NCBI GenBank assembly: GCA_964572225.1
Contig: CAZNFR010000044.1
Coordinates: 1-28,402, forward strand
Length of the DNA: 28,402 nucleotides
Source: CAZNFR01 sp964572225
GTDB lineage: Bacteria; Bacteroidota; Bacteroidia; Bacteroidales; GCA-2748055
Direction of reading: 5' to 3'
Below the pieces are notes generated by a model. The model was not told the origin of the DNA and searched no databases. It saw only the letters and a list, made by a program, of their open reading frames with translations. A program made the position numbers and the translations under genes. Positions 24,608-28,402 of this stretch are shown one piece after another. The number at the start of each line of letters is the position of its first letter. Within the stretch, counting starts at the first letter, position 1.

Positions 24608-24664
24608 AATGATGCAAGTTATATAATATCAGGTATATACAACTATTACGCAGTTACAATTGGG

Positions 24665-24698
24665 ACAGTCCGCTGTTCAGGATATGAACAGTTCCTGT
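24665..24698. promoter_or_regulatory. Overlapping dyads, likely activator-binding (enhancer) sites
   Basis: Three nested repeats share ACAG/CTGT: ACAG-N4-CTGT (24665-24676), CTGTTCA-GGATA-TGAACAG (24673-24691, perfect 7-bp arms) and ACAG-N3-CTGT (24688-24698). They lie about 60-90 bp upstream of the sigma-54 promoter and between it and the activator gene, the usual place for NtrC-type binding sites. Confidence 0.6.
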
Positions 24699-24747
24699 AT
24701 CAATTCTGAACATAATTTCTTATTTTGCGGGGAGGAGGAAGAAAACC

Positions 24748-26115
24748 ATGTACCAGGGAAATATTTTAATTGTTGACGATGAGCCTGCCATAGCGGATTC
24801 TCTTCAGATTCTGTTGAAGGAGGAGTTTGCAAGGGTTACCACACTCACTGATCCTGCAGGTATGATTCCGGAAATGAAGCAGACTCCTTACCATGCGATT
24901 ATGCTGGACATGAATTTCCGGTCGGGAGAGTTTTCCGGAGAGGAGGGGCTGCATTGGCTGAGAGAGATCCGGAAGGAAGATAAGAACGCCCAGGTGATCA
25001 TGATTACGGCTTACGGAGATTTCGAGCTGGCTGTGAGGGCCATCAAGGAAGGGGCATATGATTTTATTTCCAAGCCCTGGGATCCGGAGAAGCTGATGGT
25101 TACCCTAAAGAATGCCTGTGAGCTCTGGAAATCAAAAGAGGAAGTAAGTCAGCTCAAAGAAAGGCAGGAGCATTACTTTCGTGAGGTGGATTCGGGATAC
25201 AGGATGGTTGGGGGATCCTCGCCGGTCATGAAAAAAATCCTGAAAACGGTGGAGAAGGTAGCGGTAACGGATGCCAATGTATTGATCCTCGGGGAGAATG
25301 GAACGGGAAAGGAATTGTTGGCAAGGGAGATCCATCGTCATTCCTCCCGGTCGGGAAAAGTATTCATCCCCGTCGATGTTGCAGCACTTGCGGCAACCCT
25401 GTTTGAGAGTGAGATGTTCGGGCATATCAGAGGTTCTTTTACAGACGCAAAGGAGGACCGGCCGGGACGTTTTGAGATTGCCGATGGGGGCACACTTTTT
25501 CTCGATGAAATCGGGAATCTCTCGCTTGCTCTTCAGGCGAAACTGCTTACAGCCATACAGAAAAAGGAGATTATCCGTGTAGGTTCGTCCCAGGCCGTTC
25601 CGGTAGATATCCGTCTGATTACTGCCACCAACAAGCCGCTTCCTGTTATGATCCGGGAGAACACATTTCGTGAAGACCTCTATTACCGTTTAAATACCAT
25701 CACTCTTGAGCTTCCTCCTCTGAGAGAACGGGTGGAGGATATTCCTGAACTCTCGGAGGCTTTTCTGGAGGAATATTCATTGAAATACGGGAAAGCAGGA
25801 TTAAGTTTTACCGGGAGAAGTATGGAAAGGCTGAGGTCTTATCCCTGGCCGGGAAATATCCGGGAACTCCGGCACTGTATTGAGAAGGCGGTTATCCTAA
25901 GTGACAGCCATTCGCTCAGGCCCGAGGACCTGCAATTGTATTCAGGAACGGCTGTTCAGGGGGAGAAGGGCTCAGGTTTAAAACTTGAGGAGGTGGAGAA
26001 AAACACCATTGCCAGGGCCATTCGACGCAGCGCCGGAAATTTATCCAAAGCAGCAGATGAGCTTGATATTTCCAGAACCACCCTGTACGCGAAGATCAAA
26101 AAATATGGGCTATAA
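24748..26115 (+). CDS. NtrC-type sigma-54-dependent response regulator
   Basis: 455 aa. Receiver domain 1-125 with D10, D11, phosphoacceptor D54, T87 and K109; AAA+ domain with Walker A GENGTGKE at 182-189, Walker B GGTLFLDEIG at 247-256 and GSFTDA at 229-234 in place of the usual GAFTGA sigma-54 contact loop; Fis-type helix-turn-helix at about 415-455 (NLSKAADELDISRTTLYAKI). A strong purine-rich ribosome-binding site (GGGGAGGAGGAAG, 24729-24741) precedes the ATG. It is divergent from the FtsX/MacB permease with a sigma-54 promoter and dyads between them, and overlaps the kinase gene by 11 bp. Likely switches on the permease, possibly in response to envelope stress or a transported compound. 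Confidence 0.95.
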   Translation: MYQGNILIVDDEPAIADSLQILLKEEFARVTTLTDPAGMIPEMKQTPYHAIMLDMNFRSGEFSGEEGLHWLREIRKEDKNAQVIMITAYGDFELAVRAIKEGAYDFISKPWDPEKLMVTLKNACELWKSKEEVSQLKERQEHYFREVDSGYRMVGGSSPVMKKILKTVEKVAVTDANVLILGENGTGKELLAREIHRHSSRSGKVFIPVDVAALAATLFESEMFGHIRGSFTDAKEDRPGRFEIADGGTLFLDEIGNLSLALQAKLLTAIQKKEIIRVGSSQAVPVDIRLITATNKPLPVMIRENTFREDLYYRLNTITLELPPLRERVEDIPELSEAFLEEYSLKYGKAGLSFTGRSMERLRSYPWPGNIRELRHCIEKAVILSDSHSLRPEDLQLYSGTAVQGEKGSGLKLEEVEKNTIARAIRRSAGNLSKAADELDISRTTLYAKIKKYGL

Positions 26116-27436
26116 CCGATTCTATCTCAGGCTGATTGTTTACGTGGTTTTGCTTTCGGGCTTTGCCCTGGGAATGGTTTATTTTCTTTTCATCACAGGG
26201 CAGTATTCCACCGCAGCCCTTTTCGGGATATTCTTATTGGCTACCGAAGCAAACATGGTTTATTATCTTAACCGTACCAACCGGGTAATTGGAATGTATT
26301 TCGATTACCTGAGTGAGAATGACCCCAGCCTGGCCTGGTCGTCCGAATATGTGGAGAAAAATTTCAGGGGATTTCGTTCGGGGCTGCACGGCATAATGGA
26401 ACAACTCAAAGAAGCCAGAATAGAGCAGGAGATCCAGGCCCGGTACCTGGAGAATGTGGTGAATAATATTGATACCGGATTGATCATAGCAAACCAGGAT
26501 GGAGGAGTGGTAATGATGAACCGGTCGGTCTGCAGGTATCTTGCAGTCCAAAAAGTAGATAATATCAGGGAACTGGACCAGTATCACAATCATTTGGGGA
26601 CAAAACTCGCCGACCTTTCACCCGGTGAAAACCTGACTGAAAAATTCCGGGTGGATGACCGATTGTTTTTATTGACCGTACGCCTTACGCGGATCAAGGA
26701 CCGGGAGCGTGAGCACAGTATATATACCTTCCATGATATCCGCACAGAGATGGAAGAACAGGAGATCCGTTCCTGGAAGAAACTGATCCGGGTCATTACC
26801 CATGAGATCATGAATTCCATTACTCCCATCACGACCCTTACCCTGGCCATCCGAAAAAACCTGGAAACAGGGAAAAGCTTGTCGGAGAAGGAAATCTCAA
26901 AAGCGGTTCAAAGTACTGCCATCATCGAGGAGAGAAGTCGCGGACTTGCCGGATTTATTGATAAGTACCGGAAGATTACCCATCTCCCCGGGCTGAATCT
27001 TACGGTTTGCAAAATCCAAACCTTACTGGAAGGCGTAAGGATACTTTTTAGCGAGCAATTGCAGGATAAGAGGACGGAGATTCGAGTGAGCATTCGACAG
27101 GTCAAGAATTTAAAGGCCGACTGTGGATTGGTGGAGCAGGTGTTGATCAATCTGGTAAAAAACGCCCTTGACGCCCTTGAGGGTCAGGATAATGGAGTGA
27201 TAGAGCTTTCTGCCCGGCATCTGCCTCATGGCAGGACCGTTATCAGGGTAAAGGACAACGGGCCCGGCATCCCGGAAAAATTCAGGGAGGAGGTCTTTGT
27301 ACCCTTCTTTACAACCAAGCCGAAAGGATCGGGGATAGGACTGAACCTCTGTCATCAGATCATGCGAATGCACAAGGGGGATATCCGGCTGGAGTCGGAG
27401 GAAGGAAAAGGAACAACGGTCACACTCTATTTTTAG
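26105..27436 (+). CDS. Two-component sensor histidine kinase (NtrB-like)
   Basis: 443 aa from the ATG at 26105, which overlaps the end of the response regulator; an earlier frame opening at 25985 lies inside that gene and is not used. Two TM helices at about 10-30 and 35-54 with almost no periplasmic loop, then a cytoplasmic linker and PAS-like domain (about 112-210). The kinase core has the phosphoacceptor H233 (ITHEIMNSITPITTL), N-box N353 (LINLVKNALDAL), DNGPGIP at 384-390 and GSGIGL at 408-413. With no sizeable external domain, it probably senses a membrane or cytoplasmic signal. Coupled in expression with the regulator by the 11-bp overlap. Confidence 0.94.
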   Translation: MGYNRFYLRLIVYVVLLSGFALGMVYFLFITGQYSTAALFGIFLLATEANMVYYLNRTNRVIGMYFDYLSENDPSLAWSSEYVEKNFRGFRSGLHGIMEQLKEARIEQEIQARYLENVVNNIDTGLIIANQDGGVVMMNRSVCRYLAVQKVDNIRELDQYHNHLGTKLADLSPGENLTEKFRVDDRLFLLTVRLTRIKDREREHSIYTFHDIRTEMEEQEIRSWKKLIRVITHEIMNSITPITTLTLAIRKNLETGKSLSEKEISKAVQSTAIIEERSRGLAGFIDKYRKITHLPGLNLTVCKIQTLLEGVRILFSEQLQDKRTEIRVSIRQVKNLKADCGLVEQVLINLVKNALDALEGQDNGVIELSARHLPHGRTVIRVKDNGPGIPEKFREEVFVPFFTTKPKGSGIGLNLCHQIMRMHKGDIRLESEEGKGTTVTLYF

Positions 27437-27546
27437 TCAATTATATAATCGATTCCTGTAAGGCATTTTTGCAGAAGGAATATCATATTTATATGACTGA
27501 AATTATGTAATTTAGAACAAAAGTCTTTCCGGAATGTTTCTGGGAT

Positions 27547-28257
27547 ATGAATTCAGGGATTACAAAACAGGTAACCACCTTTACCCTTTTACGCTACCCC
27601 TCATTTAGAAAAAGATTCTGGGCTTTGAAGATGATGAGGAATGCCCATCCCTTTTTGCAGAATGTGGAGGGAATGACCTTTTACAAGCTCATGGGAAGCG
27701 GCAGGGGAATTGGGTTCAGTATGTTTCCGGACTGGTCTGTTTACGGGTTGCTTCAGGTATGGGAGAGTGAGGATTATGTACAAAAGTTTCTCAAGGATTC
27801 GCCCCTTTCTGTTCTTTTCGGGGAGAAAACTTCGGGTCCGGTGGTTTTCTTCATGAAAAATATTTCGTCCCATGGAAGGTGGTCAGGAAAAGTGCCATTC
27901 CAGGCTGTTCCCATCAATGAAAAGGAGCAGAAGCCCATAGCTATACTCACCCGGGCAAGTGTAAAGACTTCCCGGTTATTTCGGTTTTGGAGATTCGTCC
28001 CGGTGGCAGAACGACCCCTGCGGAATGCCGAGGGATTATTTTGGTCCAAGGGATTTGGCGAAGTGCCTCTCACACAGATGGCCACATTTAGCATTTGGAA
28101 AGACCTGGATTCTGTGAAAAAATTTGCTTATCAGAGTACCGAACATCTGAAGGCCATAAGCCTTACCCGAAAGCACAATTGGTACAGCGAGGAATTGTTT
28201 GCCCGGTTTTGTGTGTATCGAACGGAAGGGGTCATAGGAATCAACGGTCTGGAATGA
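27547..28257 (+). CDS. CrtA-like protein (spheroidene monooxygenase family)
   Basis: 236 aa. Resembles spheroidene monooxygenase-type proteins: VTTFTLLRYPSFRKRFWALKMM (9-30), GMTFYKLMGSGRGIGFSMFPDWSVYGLLQVWES (43-75), a duplicated second half (ILTRASVKTSRLFRFWRFVP, MATFSIWKDLDSVKKFAYQS) and the C-terminal WYSEELFARFCVYRTEG with the expected H in RKHNWY. CrtA is a heme-dependent carotenoid 2-ketolase in phototrophic Proteobacteria. No other carotenoid gene is in the window, and homologues are widespread in non-phototrophic Bacteroidota, so a carotenoid role is not implied. Two dimeric alpha/beta-barrel-like halves are likely. It stands alone 110 bp after the kinase gene. Confidence 0.85.
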   Translation: MNSGITKQVTTFTLLRYPSFRKRFWALKMMRNAHPFLQNVEGMTFYKLMGSGRGIGFSMFPDWSVYGLLQVWESEDYVQKFLKDSPLSVLFGEKTSGPVVFFMKNISSHGRWSGKVPFQAVPINEKEQKPIAILTRASVKTSRLFRFWRFVPVAERPLRNAEGLFWSKGFGEVPLTQMATFSIWKDLDSVKKFAYQSTEHLKAISLTRKHNWYSEELFARFCVYRTEGVIGINGLE

Positions 28258-28294
28258 AATCCCGGGTGTTTATAAAAACAATTGGAATTGCCGT

Positions 28295-28326
28295 TATTAA
28301 TGCCGTTATTAATAACGGCATTAATA
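28295..28326. promoter_or_regulatory. Perfect 32-bp palindrome before the last gene
   Basis: The arms TATTAATGCCGTTATT (28295-28310) and AATAACGGCATTAATA (28311-28326) are exact reverse complements without a spacer. A further TGCCGTTATTAA-type unit directly precedes it (28289-28300), so the unit occurs twice directly and once inverted. It ends 12 bp before the ATG at 28339. With no U-tract a terminator for the crtA-like gene is less likely than an operator, but either is possible. Confidence 0.7.
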
Positions 28327-28338
28327 TTTTATAAAGCT

Positions 28339-28402
28339 ATGGCACGTAGAAAGTTAGAAAACAGAAATGTTCGAAGTATTACCAAATTTTCGGGGGGTAA
28401 AA
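28339..28402 (+). CDS. Start of a small gene cut by the window end, possibly AbrB/SpoVT-like
   Basis: An open frame from the ATG at 28339 to the window end: MARRKLENRNVRSITKFSGG K (21 residues). The Arg/Lys-rich start followed by SITKFSGGK resembles the leading segment of small AbrB/MazE/SpoVT-type DNA-binding proteins, in which the beta strand would follow next. Too little remains to be sure. The perfect palindrome just upstream would fit an autoregulated DNA-binding protein. Confidence 0.45.
   Translation, partial: MARRKLENRNVRSITKFSGGK

Noticed and set aside
27452..27481. ATTCCT...AGGAAT hairpin after the kinase gene as a terminator
   Set aside because: The stem is short and interrupted and there is no following T-run.

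Overview
The window looks like a chromosomal segment of a Bacteroidota bacterium, probably a free-living or marine Bacteroidales-type lineage. The evidence is a TonB-dependent receptor (TBDR), a FtsX/MacB permease of about 800 aa without a fused ATPase, two AAA_14/DUF4143 ATPases, a DUF5060/DUF4038 lipoprotein glycosidase, and A-rich leaders with weak Shine-Dalgarno sites. No rRNA, tRNA, CRISPR array, transposase or phage gene was recognised. This is accessory and metabolic chromosome rather than a mobile island, but it contains several decayed genes.

Layout. 1-5150: an exported beta-lactamase-fold hydrolase, a degraded strip with the N-terminus of a dead MDR-type alcohol dehydrogenase, a DUF4143 ATPase (minus), then an ArsR regulator followed by two AHSA1/SRPBCC genes and a decayed VOC (PhnB-like) gene. 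The first AHSA1 gene has an in-frame amber codon 23 codons before its natural end. 5150-8394 (minus): a tight polyamine operon of arginine decarboxylase, agmatinase and a deoxyhypusine-synthase-like enzyme. 8729-10247: a DUF1801 protein and a second DUF4143 ATPase with a 30-bp palindrome just upstream of its start. 10483-13861: an SDR oxidoreductase, an AraC regulator, an exported SnoaL-like protein, and a convergent nitronate monooxygenase with a Cys cluster. 14243-18924: an exported cytochrome c/PQQ-type sugar dehydrogenase, convergent with a two-gene operon (minus) of a TBDR and an exported fusion of a nucleoside-hydrolase-like domain to an FmdE domain. 19071-20418: an AbiEi antitoxin with an AbiEii toxin gene that has lost its middle. 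20490-22142: a DUF4038 lipoprotein. 22156-27436: a FtsX/MacB permease (minus) divergent from an NtrC-type response regulator and its sensor kinase. 27547-28257: a CrtA-like (spheroidene monooxygenase family) protein. The window ends in the start of a small gene preceded by a perfect 32-bp palindrome.

How genes work together. The clearest regulatory circuit is at 22156-27436. A well-spaced sigma-54 promoter (GG-N10-GC) points into the permease gene. It has overlapping dyad repeats about 60-90 bp upstream, and the sigma-54 activator plus kinase are encoded on the other side of the same intergenic region. The polyamine operon reads as arginine to agmatine to putrescine, then NAD-dependent aminobutyl transfer by the third enzyme; no S-adenosylmethionine decarboxylase or spermidine synthase is present here. 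The most unusual locus is TBDR plus nucleoside-hydrolase/FmdE fusion. Both proteins have signal peptides, which suggests an envelope system that captures and processes an unknown ligand. The nucleoside-hydrolase half keeps the metal-binding Asp motif but lacks the usual ribose-binding segment.
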